Assembly (NCBI RefSeq): GCF_001189515.2
Contig: NZ_CP012069.2
Coordinates: 1,178,001-1,242,000 of the forward strand
Length of the DNA: 64,000 nt
Source: Olsenella sp. oral taxon 807
Lineage (GTDB): Bacteria > Actinomycetota > Coriobacteriia > Coriobacteriales > Atopobiaceae
Reading direction: 5' to 3'
Shown: positions 8,784-17,448 of the stretch, in pieces
How the letters are laid out: every line of letters starts with the position of its first letter
How positions within the stretch are numbered: position 1 is the first letter of the stretch
The notes under the pieces: generated by a model
What the model saw: only the letters and a program-made list of their open reading frames with translations
Databases searched by the model: none
Told to the model about the DNA's origin: nothing
Translations under genes and position numbers: made by a program

Positions 8784-9941
8784 CTAGCTGCTCAAAGCAT
8801 AGAGCTCATCTGTATTTGCAGCGATGGTGCCCAGGTCCCAGGTATGGTTCGAAGCCTCGAGGGATGTAGGGTCATGAAGCGTCACGGAGCCGTCGCTGTT
8901 CTGTCTGACGGCCAATGCCCAGTGTTCATACTGCCCGTCAAAGTTGGCCTTGAGTTTCACGATCGCCACGGATTTCTTTGATGAAAGGACCGACCTGAGT
9001 GTGTCGGCGGAGGGTGATGAGTACTCTTTGCACTCAAGCCCAAGTTGCTTTGCCTCGTAGATGAAGAGGTCCCCTGTGGTCGCAATGTCCTCCGAGCTGG
9101 TGTACCCCTTTGACTCTGCATCTGCCGCAAAGGTAGCCGGCGTCTTGTCCACCTTGTTTGAGAGGCCCATGTAGGCCATCGCAAGGCTCGTGGGGCCTGA
9201 ACCAGTCACGCCGATGACGCTTTGTGCGTAGTCTACGTATCCCCACCGTATGTCCCAATTAAAGAGTTGAGGGAACTCACCCTTCTCATTGGTCTGCCCA
9301 TAGTCGGTAGCCCTATGCTCGGCCGTGGGGTAGGCAGCCACGAAGTCGATGGCCGCAGGCTCGTTGATGGCAAGCTCAGGCAACCGAGCGTCAGGGTAGC
9401 GATCGGCGTTCTTTGCGATGGTCGCGAACTTCTCATTCCGATCAAGTACGGTCGTGAACTTTGATGTCAGGTCCTTGGGGGTGTTGGCAGAGACACGCGA
9501 ATCCCACTGATTCGTTGCGCCCGTGTCTTCCTGATGCGTCTGTGTCGGTTGCTCCGATGACTGTCCCTGTACACAGCTCGCTATGCTAAGAGCCGCGATC
9601 AGAACGATAACAACGGCTGCTGCACCAAGGATCAGCATACGGTTGGAGATGCCGTATCGGGAGAGCAAGCCCCTGTGACGGTTGTCAAAGTCGATCTGCT
9701 GCCTGCGCCCCCTCAGTGAGTATCCGGTATCGAGTCCCGTCAGCGTCCGATAGTTTTGATCACCGTGGTGCCTCGAACCCTTCCGTTGGACCTTGGTGGG
9801 TCGAGGTCCTCGCCTACCCCGCGACTGTGAGCCGATGCTAGTCCGACGTGGCTCGTCCCGTCCCGCACGCGTGCTCGGGACGTAGCCCGACTTACCGGGG
9901 TTGGATCCGCGCCCTCGTTTCATGTCATCGTAAGCAGCCAT
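8784..9941 (-). CDS. Membrane-anchored C39-like peptidase fold protein, catalytic Cys replaced by Ser
   Basis: 385 residues. Residues 1-100 are strongly basic and cytoplasmic. One transmembrane helix follows (MLILGAAAVVIVLIAALSIA), ending in a Cys, then a low-complexity linker and an extracellular C-terminal domain. That domain follows the Peptidase_C39_2 pattern: FPQLFNWDIRWG, then GSGPTSLAMAYMGL where the family has GCGPT, a later EHWALAV with the catalytic His position, and LHDPTS. The Cys position is coded TCA (Ser). It may be an inactive binding domain or an unusual Ser variant. GAGGG precedes the ATG. Confidence 0.75.
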   Translation of the reverse strand: MAAYDDMKRGRGSNPGKSGYVPSTRAGRDEPRRTSIGSQSRGRRGPRPTKVQRKGSRHHGDQNYRTLTGLDTGYSLRGRRQQIDFDNRHRGLLSRYGISNRMLILGAAAVVIVLIAALSIASCVQGQSSEQPTQTHQEDTGATNQWDSRVSANTPKDLTSKFTTVLDRNEKFATIAKNADRYPDARLPELAINEPAAIDFVAAYPTAEHRATDYGQTNEKGEFPQLFNWDIRWGYVDYAQSVIGVTGSGPTSLAMAYMGLSNKVDKTPATFAADAESKGYTSSEDIATTGDLFIYEAKQLGLECKEYSSPSADTLRSVLSSKKSVAIVKLKANFDGQYEHWALAVRQNSDGSVTLHDPTSLEASNHTWDLGTIAANTDELYALSS

Positions 9942-10102
9942 GTAAACCCTCTTGTCAGTCTATGCCAGCTGTTCCCGCATACGGTACGTTGGCTAATAGT
10001 ATTGCATACTTGAGGGACAATTGACCCGAGACTGCCTGCTTGGCAGCCAATGGCGACTCTTTGGCAGCCTCAATGCCTGCAGGTGGCGTAGGACTAGTCA
10101 CA

Positions 10103-10111
10103 TGCTAGAAT
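10103..10111 (+). promoter_or_regulatory. Extended -10 promoter upstream of the GtrA-family gene
   Basis: TGC directly followed by TAGAAT matches an extended -10 element 32 bp before the GTG start. It lies in the 200-bp divergent region shared with the C39-like gene, which also carries two copies of TTGGCAGCC. Confidence 0.45.
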
Positions 10112-10142
10112 AAGCCGCATTGTCTACGAGAGGTGGTGGGGC

Positions 10143-10556
10143 GTGGGTCTCAAAAAGCTGATGCAGCAGTTTCTTAAGTTTGGCGTGGTGGGCGTCGTGG
10201 CGTTTGCGATTGATTATGGCATACTGATGCTGCTGTCGCGGGGCTTAGGCATGAACACCCTCCTGTCTGCGGCAATCTCCTTCACACTATCGCTCATCTT
10301 CAACTATGTCGCGTCAATGCGCTATGTCTTCACGCATCGTGCAGACATCAGTCGGCGGCGCGAATTCGTGGTTTTCGTCATCCTTTCCGCCATCGGACTG
10401 GCCATCAACGAGTTGTGCATGTGGGGTGGCACGGCACTTTTGGGCGAGGGTGCCCTTGAGGTCACTCTCACCAAGCTCTTTGCCACCGCTGTCGTCATGG
10501 TCTGGAACTTCTTCAGTCGCAAGCGGTGGCTTGATGGTGGGGGCAACGCAGGCTAG
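10143..10556 (+). CDS. GtrA-family membrane protein
   Basis: 137 residues with four predicted transmembrane helices. The family opening is clear: a short basic start, then FLKFGVVGVVAFAIDYGILM and later FNYVASMRYVF. GtrA-like proteins are thought to help move polyprenyl-phosphate-linked sugars across the membrane for cell-surface glycosylation. Two polyprenol-phosphate-type glycosyltransferases at 19.3 and 21.8 kb could be partners. GTG start with GAGAGG upstream. Confidence 0.88.
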   Translation: MGLKKLMQQFLKFGVVGVVAFAIDYGILMLLSRGLGMNTLLSAAISFTLSLIFNYVASMRYVFTHRADISRRREFVVFVILSAIGLAINELCMWGGTALLGEGALEVTLTKLFATAVVMVWNFFSRKRWLDGGGNAG

Positions 10557-10727
10557 ACCAATCCTGCCGCGCGAGTCCCTGCGAAAAGACACTCTTTTGG
10601 TCATGTGCGAGGCCCTGATGGATTATCCATGTTGTAGCAAAGCGTACTGGTTTTTCTCAATAGTTTGCATAGCATTGTTTCTACAGTGATAGTATGTGTC
10701 TATCTGGTTGCATTTATTTTGAGAGAC

Positions 10728-10745
10728 CAAGGCACCCGTGCCTTG
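10728..10745 (+). promoter_or_regulatory. Perfect hairpin/operator-like repeat in the argR leader
   Basis: CAAGGCAC-CC-GTGCCTTG is a perfect 8-bp inverted repeat 18 bp upstream of the argR ATG. It does not resemble the AT-rich ARG box of ArgR. An AT-rich stretch with TTGCATTTATTTTG just upstream might be an autoregulatory site. Confidence 0.4.
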
Positions 10746-10763
10746 TCGAGAGGGACATAAGCA

Positions 10764-11201
10764 ATGGTTAAGAGACGCACCAACAGGCAAGATGCCATCA
10801 GGGACATCGTACGGAGTAAGTCTATACGAACCCAGAGGGTGCTCGTCGATGAGCTTCAGGCAATCGGCTTCAACTGCACGCAGGCAACGATCTCACGTGA
10901 CATTGCTGACATGGGCCTGCGAAAGCTGAGCGAAGGTTTTTATGTACTTGCCGAGGACCTGCACCTACAACGAATGGTCTCCGAGTTTGTCGTCTCTGTG
11001 GATGGCGCAGACAACCTTGTTGTGATCAAGACGCAGCCGGGCACCGCGCCGGGCGTTGCCGCAGCCGTAGATGCGGCCACCCTGCCAGAGGTCAAGGGTT
11101 CTGTTGCCGGTAACGATACGCTTCTCGTGATCACTCGCGACAGCGATGCCGCCACCGATTTCATGGGCTTGATCTCTAAGTTGGGGAGTACCCGAGCATA
11201 G
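10764..11201 (+). CDS. argR: Arginine repressor ArgR
   Basis: 145 residues, usual length. The N-terminal winged helix includes TQRVLVDELQAIGFNCTQATISRDI, the recognition segment. The C-terminal arginine-binding and hexamerisation domain includes GTAPGVAAAVD and GSVAGNDTLLVI. The protein should repress arginine biosynthesis and/or activate catabolism when arginine is bound. No arginine genes are near, so it acts in trans. AGAGGGA precedes the ATG. Confidence 0.93.
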   Translation: MVKRRTNRQDAIRDIVRSKSIRTQRVLVDELQAIGFNCTQATISRDIADMGLRKLSEGFYVLAEDLHLQRMVSEFVVSVDGADNLVVIKTQPGTAPGVAAAVDAATLPEVKGSVAGNDTLLVITRDSDAATDFMGLISKLGSTRA

Positions 11202-11426
11202 CTGACAACATGCGTCGCACGTATGTAGGCATACGGTATCCCTCTCTATGCAGGATACTGTTGTAGTTGCATGCCCCAGTTAGGGTCCATTTCTCTGTCT
11301 GCTGGGTCTGCAGACGCCACCGCACGGAAGTTTGGTTGACCAGTAATTGTCATCCTTGAAGATTTCTGGTCGAGTATCTGCATCTGTACCTGTCACGGAA
11401 AGCTAGGATGACCTACCCGCTCTCTG

Positions 11427-13439
11427 CTAGTCATCCGAATTGTTGGTATCGGTACCTGTCCTGCTCCTAGAGCTGCTGGTGCTCCTTTTCCTGGACGTTC
11501 CAGGCTCGTTGGCCTTCGGGAACGACCATTCGCTATTAGACTTGTAGTCGACTGTCTCGTTTGTGCTGGGAAACTCCTCACGATCCACCCCGGCGAGCGC
11601 CGCGTTCACAAATCTGACGAAGATGGGTACGGCAGTGTTGTAGGGATGACCATACGAACCTCCCACGCGAACCGATGACTCCTCCATGTAGCCGCACCAG
11701 ATGGCAACCGAGAGTTGAGGGGTAATGCCACAGAACCAGAGGTCTCGGTAGTTCTCGGAGGTGCCGGTCTTTCCTGCCACGGGTTGTTTCGCATTCATTG
11801 TCGAGGCTATGACGCTTGCCGTGCCGTTGCCCTTGCAGACGCCCTCCATGACATCGCGTGCCGACTCGGCGACGGGGGCGCTGATGGCCTGCGCCGGTGA
11901 GTCCACGTGCTCGTAGACAGTATTACCATTGCGATCCTCAATCTTTGTGATGGCTATGGCCTTACGGTGAACACCGTTTGTGGCGATAGTCGCGTACGCC
12001 TCAGCCATCTGGATGGGCGGTATGCCTGTGGTTCCCAAGGTGAGCGAGTCATAGTTCTCCATCTGCGCGGTAATGCCCATCGCCTGGGCGGTCGAGATGA
12101 TCGTGTCGGTCCCGATTGCCTGAGCTACCTGTACGAACCCCGTGTTTGACGAACGTGCGAAGGCCTTCGCTAGGCTCAACGTTCCGTAGCTCTCGTTCCC
12201 AAAGTTCTGTACCCTCCACGTGGACGTGAACTGCATTGGTGAGTTACAGTTTATGGATATGTTGGGGTTCATGCCCTGCGATATGGCGTCCACAAGGGTG
12301 AAAGTCTTGAAGCTCGATCCTACCTGTCGCGTTGACTGCGTCGCCATGTTGTACTGACTCTGCTCGTAGCTCTTGCCCCCGACCATGGCAACCACATAGC
12401 CCGTGTTTGGGTCGATGGCCGCGAGCGCAGCTTGGAGCCGCCTGTTGTTTATGGCATCGAGCTGGGTGCTGACCGCCTGCTCGGCATCTTCCTGGATTGA
12501 CGGATCGAGCGTGGTGTGGATCTTGAGGCCGCCCTTCATGACGATGTCGCGATCGAAGTCCTCGAGGAGGAGCTGCTTAACGTAGTCGGTGAAGTATGGG
12601 TACCTGATCGTTGGATTCCCGAAGGTCCCCTCGTTGCATTCTATGGGTTCTGCCACCGCTGCGTCGTGCTGCTCTTGGCTAATCTCGCCTACGGAAAGCA
12701 TGCGTGCCAGCACCGTGTTGCGGCGAGCCTTTGCCATGTTGGGATTTAGCAATGGATCGTAGGCCGAGGGAGACTGCGGTAGCCCGCAGAGCGTGGCCGC
12801 CTCTGCCAGGGTGAGGTCCTTGGCACTCTTATTGAAGTACGTGATAGACGCAGCTTCGATCCCGTAGGCGCTGTGGCCAAAGTAGATGGTATTGAGGTAC
12901 ATCGTCAGAATCTGATCTTTATTGTACATCTTCTCCATCTGGATAGCTATGTAGGCTTCGCGCACCTTGCGCTTGAGCGTCGACTCAAACTGCTCGTTTG
13001 ACAGGACGGTATTGCGCACAAGTTGCTGCGTGATAGTGGACGCGCCCTCCGAGCCCCCGGAGATCTGCACGTAGACGGCACGCATGATGCCCTGCGGATC
13101 GACTCCCTTGTGTTGGTAGAAGCGCTTGTCCTCGGTGGCTATGATGCCCTTGAGTACATAGTCCGAGATCTCGCTCTTGTCGACGGAACGGCGGTTCTGC
13201 AGATAGTACTCGCTGATCACCGAGTTGTCAGCCGCATACACGGTGGTGGGCTCGGCAACGAGGTAGGCATTTGCCGAGGAGTAGTCCGGGAGCTCGCTGA
13301 GCCAGTTCGTGACGAGCGCTCCGACAGAGAGAAACATCGCCATCACGAACAGGGCTATGAAGCCGAAGAATCCGGCTATGCTGAAGCTTACGATATGAGT
13401 GCGGGAACGCGTGCGTGCCCTACGGGTACGAATGCCCAT
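11427..13439 (-). CDS. Class A penicillin-binding protein (PBP1A-like)
   Basis: 670 residues from the ATG at 13439, which follows AAGGAGG; a longer frame to 13487 lacks a ribosome site. A basic cytoplasmic tail and one membrane anchor precede the GT51 glycosyltransferase domain (ATEDKRFYQHKGVDPQGI, EGASTITQQLVRN) and the transpeptidase domain with SSFK, SSN and KTGTS motifs. It polymerises lipid II and cross-links peptidoglycan outside the membrane. The C-terminal tail is a short Ser/Arg/Asp-rich segment. It diverges from the DUF4012 gene across about 300 bp with no other gene. Confidence 0.94.
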   Translation of the reverse strand: MGIRTRRARTRSRTHIVSFSIAGFFGFIALFVMAMFLSVGALVTNWLSELPDYSSANAYLVAEPTTVYAADNSVISEYYLQNRRSVDKSEISDYVLKGIIATEDKRFYQHKGVDPQGIMRAVYVQISGGSEGASTITQQLVRNTVLSNEQFESTLKRKVREAYIAIQMEKMYNKDQILTMYLNTIYFGHSAYGIEAASITYFNKSAKDLTLAEAATLCGLPQSPSAYDPLLNPNMAKARRNTVLARMLSVGEISQEQHDAAVAEPIECNEGTFGNPTIRYPYFTDYVKQLLLEDFDRDIVMKGGLKIHTTLDPSIQEDAEQAVSTQLDAINNRRLQAALAAIDPNTGYVVAMVGGKSYEQSQYNMATQSTRQVGSSFKTFTLVDAISQGMNPNISINCNSPMQFTSTWRVQNFGNESYGTLSLAKAFARSSNTGFVQVAQAIGTDTIISTAQAMGITAQMENYDSLTLGTTGIPPIQMAEAYATIATNGVHRKAIAITKIEDRNGNTVYEHVDSPAQAISAPVAESARDVMEGVCKGNGTASVIASTMNAKQPVAGKTGTSENYRDLWFCGITPQLSVAIWCGYMEESSVRVGGSYGHPYNTAVPIFVRFVNAALAGVDREEFPSTNETVDYKSNSEWSFPKANEPGTSRKRSTSSSRSRTGTDTNNSDD

Positions 13440-13736
13440 GAATGCCTCCTTGCGATGTATAACCATCACATTATAGGATAGAGGCATGGATGAATCTGTT
13501 GCGACTTATGGCTCTTGACGCACTGTGGAAAAGGAGCATGCTGAGGTGGTATGAAAAATCCTCGTGGCAATCGACGTGGGGGGCGCCGTCCGTTCGCCTT
13601 CCTTATATATGCTCCTTGTGTCTCTGTCGCCGGTAGATGACAGAGGGAGGAAGGTGTGTGAGACTGAACTGTTGGATGGCGCGTATGAAGACCATGCCTG
13701 CTGTCATGTGCTTTGCTGGGTATTCCGGAGGTCGGT

Positions 13737-15701
13737 ATGGAAAAACATTTGAGACAAGCGGGTTCCATGGAGTGGGGTGACAGGGATGGTCACGATGTCA
13801 AGGAGGGGTGGACTACACGCTCGCAGCGGCCTCTTGAGCAGCTACAGTCCCTCTCCCAGCACGTCTACATACCACCCTCCCGTTCCGGTCGCATGCGTAC
13901 ATCGCGTGGTGGATCTGTGGGGAGGGGAGCTTCTGGCACGAACCATGGGTCGCCTGCATCGACGATTGGCCATGTCATTGCCTCGGTGATCGGCGTAACC
14001 ATAGTCTTACTTCTGGTGGTGGGAGGGCTCACAGCATACAACGTCTACAACAGCGCCAAAAGAGTTGCCTCTGAGGCAAGTAACATCATGGCCTGTGTCG
14101 ACAAGTTTGAGACTGCCACAAGGGATGGCAACCCCCAGGCACTCCGATCTGCGGCAAGCGACATCAATGGATCTGCCCATGGCATCCAGAACGAACTCGG
14201 CAGCCCTTGGTGGGTCATTGCATCACTCGTCCCGGTATACGGTTCCGACGTCAAGAGCGCGCAGACGCTTGCAGACAGCATGGTCGATCTTTCCGACAAC
14301 GCCCTGTCGCCGCTCGCATACGACTCAGGCGTGTTGAGCCTCTCCAGTCTCGTGAGCGATGGCGCCATCAACGCCGATGCCATCTCGTCTCTCGCTTCGA
14401 CCTGCCAGGCGGCCCAGCCCATCGTGCGCAGGAATGCGGAGGCTATCAACGCCCTGCCCGATGCCCATATCGAGCAATTCGCTACGGTGTTCCGCAAAGT
14501 GAGGGGTCGGTTGTCCTCTTTCGATGACGCCCTCACGAAGGCGAACAGGATCTTGCCGGTTTTGCCTGATATGCTTGGCGCTGGTGGGCAGACGAGGCGC
14601 TATCTGATTGTTGCGCAGAGTAATGCGGAGCTTCGACCAACGGGTGGCCTTCCTGGATCTTGGGGTCTTATGGAGGTTACTGATGGAAAGATTGTGTTGG
14701 GTAAGTTCAGCTCGCCGGGGACTAGTCGGAGTTCGGATGGGGTAGTTATGTCGCCTGACGAAGTGGAGGTCTTCGCCGACGTCTACCAAGACATGCAGGC
14801 TGAGCGAAAGCCAACGAATTGCAACTTTAATCCCAACTTCCCACGCACTGCAGAGTTCCTGCGAGGCTTCTGGCGTAATCACGCAGGTGATGATGTGGAT
14901 GGCGTGATCGCGATCGACCCTGTGTTCCTACAGTACGTCCTTGCTGTGACCGGCGGTGTAACCACAAGCATAGGTGCGACGATCGATGGTGCTAATGCAG
15001 CCAAACACCTTCTCAACCGCGTATATTGGGATGTTCCCTTGAGCGAACAGGACTCCTATTTTAATGACGTGGCAGGGCAGGTCTGCACAAAGATATTTTC
15101 TGGCATGGAATCCTCGAACATAGCTGATCTAGCACGTGCTATCGGAAAGGGTATAGATGGAGGCAACGTTCAGGTGTGGATGGCAGAGCCAGGTGAACAG
15201 GGTGTTATGCGAGAGCTGCACGCTTCTGGTGAGGTGTCTTCAGACCCCTCACATCCAGTGATTGGGGTCTACTACTACAATTATGACCATTGTAAGTCTG
15301 ACTGGTACATGTCATCTGATACGAGTGTGGGGATAGCGAGGGCAAATGACGACGGAACAGTCAGTTATTCTGTGACGACGAGCATTACGAATTCACTGAC
15401 ACGCGAAATTCTCAATTCGGCTCCTTCGTACGTCAACGCTGCTGATGGAACGCTAAGTAACGAAGTTATCTTATACGCGCCTGCGGGGGGTTTCATTTCC
15501 GACATCAACTGTACAAGCGATGATCTTACGTTTGAGTTCAGGTCATGTAGTCTGGATGGCTTTAATGTGTGGTCTGGGCTTGTCTTCACGAGGGCATCCG
15601 GGTTCTCAACAATACGCTATACCGTCACGGTTCCGAAAGAGGCCGCAACAGTCCCAACGGTAAGAACTACTCCGATGGCCTCTGCATCTGTAAGCATATA
15701 G
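13737..15701 (+). CDS. DUF4012-domain envelope protein
   Basis: 654 residues from the ATG at 13737 (GGAGG five bases upstream). The first 85 residues are polar and basic, followed by one transmembrane helix (IASVIGVTIVLLLVVGGLTA) and a large extracellular part. The region around LIVAQSNAELRPTGGLPGSWGLM through DGVIAIDPVFLQYVL follows the DUF4012 pattern. Biochemical function is unknown, but the family is common in Actinobacteria near polysaccharide genes. It heads a co-directional set with the membrane protein, GlfT2-like transferase and GT2 downstream (gaps 37 and 60 bp, then an 11-bp overlap). Confidence 0.75.
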   Translation: MEKHLRQAGSMEWGDRDGHDVKEGWTTRSQRPLEQLQSLSQHVYIPPSRSGRMRTSRGGSVGRGASGTNHGSPASTIGHVIASVIGVTIVLLLVVGGLTAYNVYNSAKRVASEASNIMACVDKFETATRDGNPQALRSAASDINGSAHGIQNELGSPWWVIASLVPVYGSDVKSAQTLADSMVDLSDNALSPLAYDSGVLSLSSLVSDGAINADAISSLASTCQAAQPIVRRNAEAINALPDAHIEQFATVFRKVRGRLSSFDDALTKANRILPVLPDMLGAGGQTRRYLIVAQSNAELRPTGGLPGSWGLMEVTDGKIVLGKFSSPGTSRSSDGVVMSPDEVEVFADVYQDMQAERKPTNCNFNPNFPRTAEFLRGFWRNHAGDDVDGVIAIDPVFLQYVLAVTGGVTTSIGATIDGANAAKHLLNRVYWDVPLSEQDSYFNDVAGQVCTKIFSGMESSNIADLARAIGKGIDGGNVQVWMAEPGEQGVMRELHASGEVSSDPSHPVIGVYYYNYDHCKSDWYMSSDTSVGIARANDDGTVSYSVTTSITNSLTREILNSAPSYVNAADGTLSNEVILYAPAGGFISDINCTSDDLTFEFRSCSLDGFNVWSGLVFTRASGFSTIRYTVTVPKEAATVPTVRTTPMASASVSI

Positions 15702-15738
15702 AAGGACGGTGCATGCAACGTTGGGAAAAAGGTCTCGC

Positions 15739-17388
15739 ATGGAAAGGGGAAGGAAGCTCGAGAAGATTGGCTCTCTGTTGGAGAGTATGAGTCTTGGTAT
15801 CTTTGTGGCCATTATGGCACTGCTTGTGGCCCTATGCGCGTTTGTCACTACGCTCTTCTCTGATATGGTTAATGAGAGCTTCGTATTCAGAACGTGGCTT
15901 TGCCCGCAGCATCTCGATCAAATGTTGCTCGGGCTTGTTATGGCAGGCGCCATCACGCTGGTTCTTTGGTTCGTTCGAAATGTCTCGGAGCGTCTTGATG
16001 AGCGAGTCGTTACCCTAGTATCATTGATCGTCATGATAATAATAAGCTGCTACTTTGTCTTCAATACTCCACATGCAAGGCAAGGATTTCCTGACTCATC
16101 GTCTTTGATAGCTTATGCATCCCAACATGTCCAAGGAGACTACCAGGCATTTCAGCCAGATGCTCCTTTTTTGCAGATTGATGTCCCCAATGCGTACTCG
16201 TATTTTTCTCTGTACCCATTTCAAGCGGGTGCGTTTTACTACTTTGTTGTTATCTTTCGTATTTTCGGTGCGGGCAATATTCTTGCAGTAGAGGGCATGA
16301 ACATCGTCGCAAATACGCTTGCGTTCATTGGGCTTGTGGGAGCGTCGCACATGATGCTCAAAACCAAATGCGCAAGACTCCTCTTGGTAGTGCTCCTCGG
16401 GCTGTGTCTTCCCTTCTCCCTGTCGACAACATTCCCATATGGAAATTCGATGGGCTTTGGACTCATTTGTCTTTTTCTCTGGGCACAGGTCGCTGCTCTC
16501 AAGAGCAAATCGTGGATAAAGATAGCCTCTCTGCAGCTGATGTCACTGGTGGTCCTAACATTCTCCCTTATTATTAAACCGACTTTCAAGCTTGTTGCGC
16601 TCGGAGCATGTCTCTGCTGGTTTGTTGTCGCACTCAAGAGGGCAAGGTTCCGAGGACTTGTCTGCGTTTTGGTTACGACACTGGTGGCGAACGGCCTCAG
16701 CGGCCTTCCGACGTCTTTGTTGGAAAGACGCTACAACGTCAGCTTTGGTCCCGGCCTTCCAACAGTCTCATGGATCGAGATCGGACTCACCGAGGCAGAA
16801 GGTACCACATGCAGACCGGGCATGTGGGATGCAAACGCGATCCAGCAATTCGTCTCCTTTGACCGCGATACGCGTCTCGTGGGAGAGGCCGCCTCGAGAT
16901 CAGTGATGAGCCAGTTGTCGCACTTCGTGGGCCATCCCTCCTACGCACTATGGTTTTTTGCTACAAAGTTATCTGAAGAATGGGCTGAGCCCAGTTTCCA
17001 ATCGGTTATGTACACCCATATACATTATGATGCGGACGGCAATCTCACGAACACCGCCCTTCTCGAGAGTGTTCCTGTGGTTGCATACATGGATGGCTAT
17101 CAGCTCGTGGTGATGGCTGGTGCGTTCATTGGTTCTATGGAGATCTTTCGAAGGCGCAAGGCGGGAGAAAGCGATCCATTCCTTCTCTTGGCGTATTGTG
17201 TTGGGATTGGCTTTGCCTGCTATGTGCTGTGGGAGGCAAAACCTGTGTATCTGATGCCCTTCTTCGTTCTATTGCTGCCTGTGGCATCCTATGGCTTGGA
17301 CCTATGGCTACCATCTCCATGGAAGAAAGTGGTTCGTGCGAAGCATCTTCGCGTTGCTGCTACCATGACTGAGGACGATAAAGAGTAA
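15739..17388 (+). CDS. Polytopic membrane protein, possible GT-C-type glycosyltransferase
   Basis: About 549 residues. The start is uncertain: GTG at 15709 (AAGGA very close) or ATG at 15739 (AAAGG seven bases upstream). At least ten hydrophobic helices are seen, with an extracellular-looking loop containing DYQAFQPDAPFLQIDVPNAYSYF and a long C-terminal loop. The layout recalls GT-C transferases that use polyprenyl-phosphate sugars, but no decisive motif is visible. Position between DUF4012 and a GlfT2-like enzyme supports a role in envelope glycan assembly. Codon use is more AT-rich than average here. Confidence 0.5.
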   Translation: MERGRKLEKIGSLLESMSLGIFVAIMALLVALCAFVTTLFSDMVNESFVFRTWLCPQHLDQMLLGLVMAGAITLVLWFVRNVSERLDERVVTLVSLIVMIIISCYFVFNTPHARQGFPDSSSLIAYASQHVQGDYQAFQPDAPFLQIDVPNAYSYFSLYPFQAGAFYYFVVIFRIFGAGNILAVEGMNIVANTLAFIGLVGASHMMLKTKCARLLLVVLLGLCLPFSLSTTFPYGNSMGFGLICLFLWAQVAALKSKSWIKIASLQLMSLVVLTFSLIIKPTFKLVALGACLCWFVVALKRARFRGLVCVLVTTLVANGLSGLPTSLLERRYNVSFGPGLPTVSWIEIGLTEAEGTTCRPGMWDANAIQQFVSFDRDTRLVGEAASRSVMSQLSHFVGHPSYALWFFATKLSEEWAEPSFQSVMYTHIHYDADGNLTNTALLESVPVVAYMDGYQLVVMAGAFIGSMEIFRRRKAGESDPFLLLAYCVGIGFACYVLWEAKPVYLMPFFVLLLPVASYGLDLWLPSPWKKVVRAKHLRVAATMTEDDKE

Positions 17389-17448
17389 TCGGGCTGCGTC
17401 ATGCAGCGCGCTTAGATAACATGCAGCGACACCGAAAGAGGTATTACG

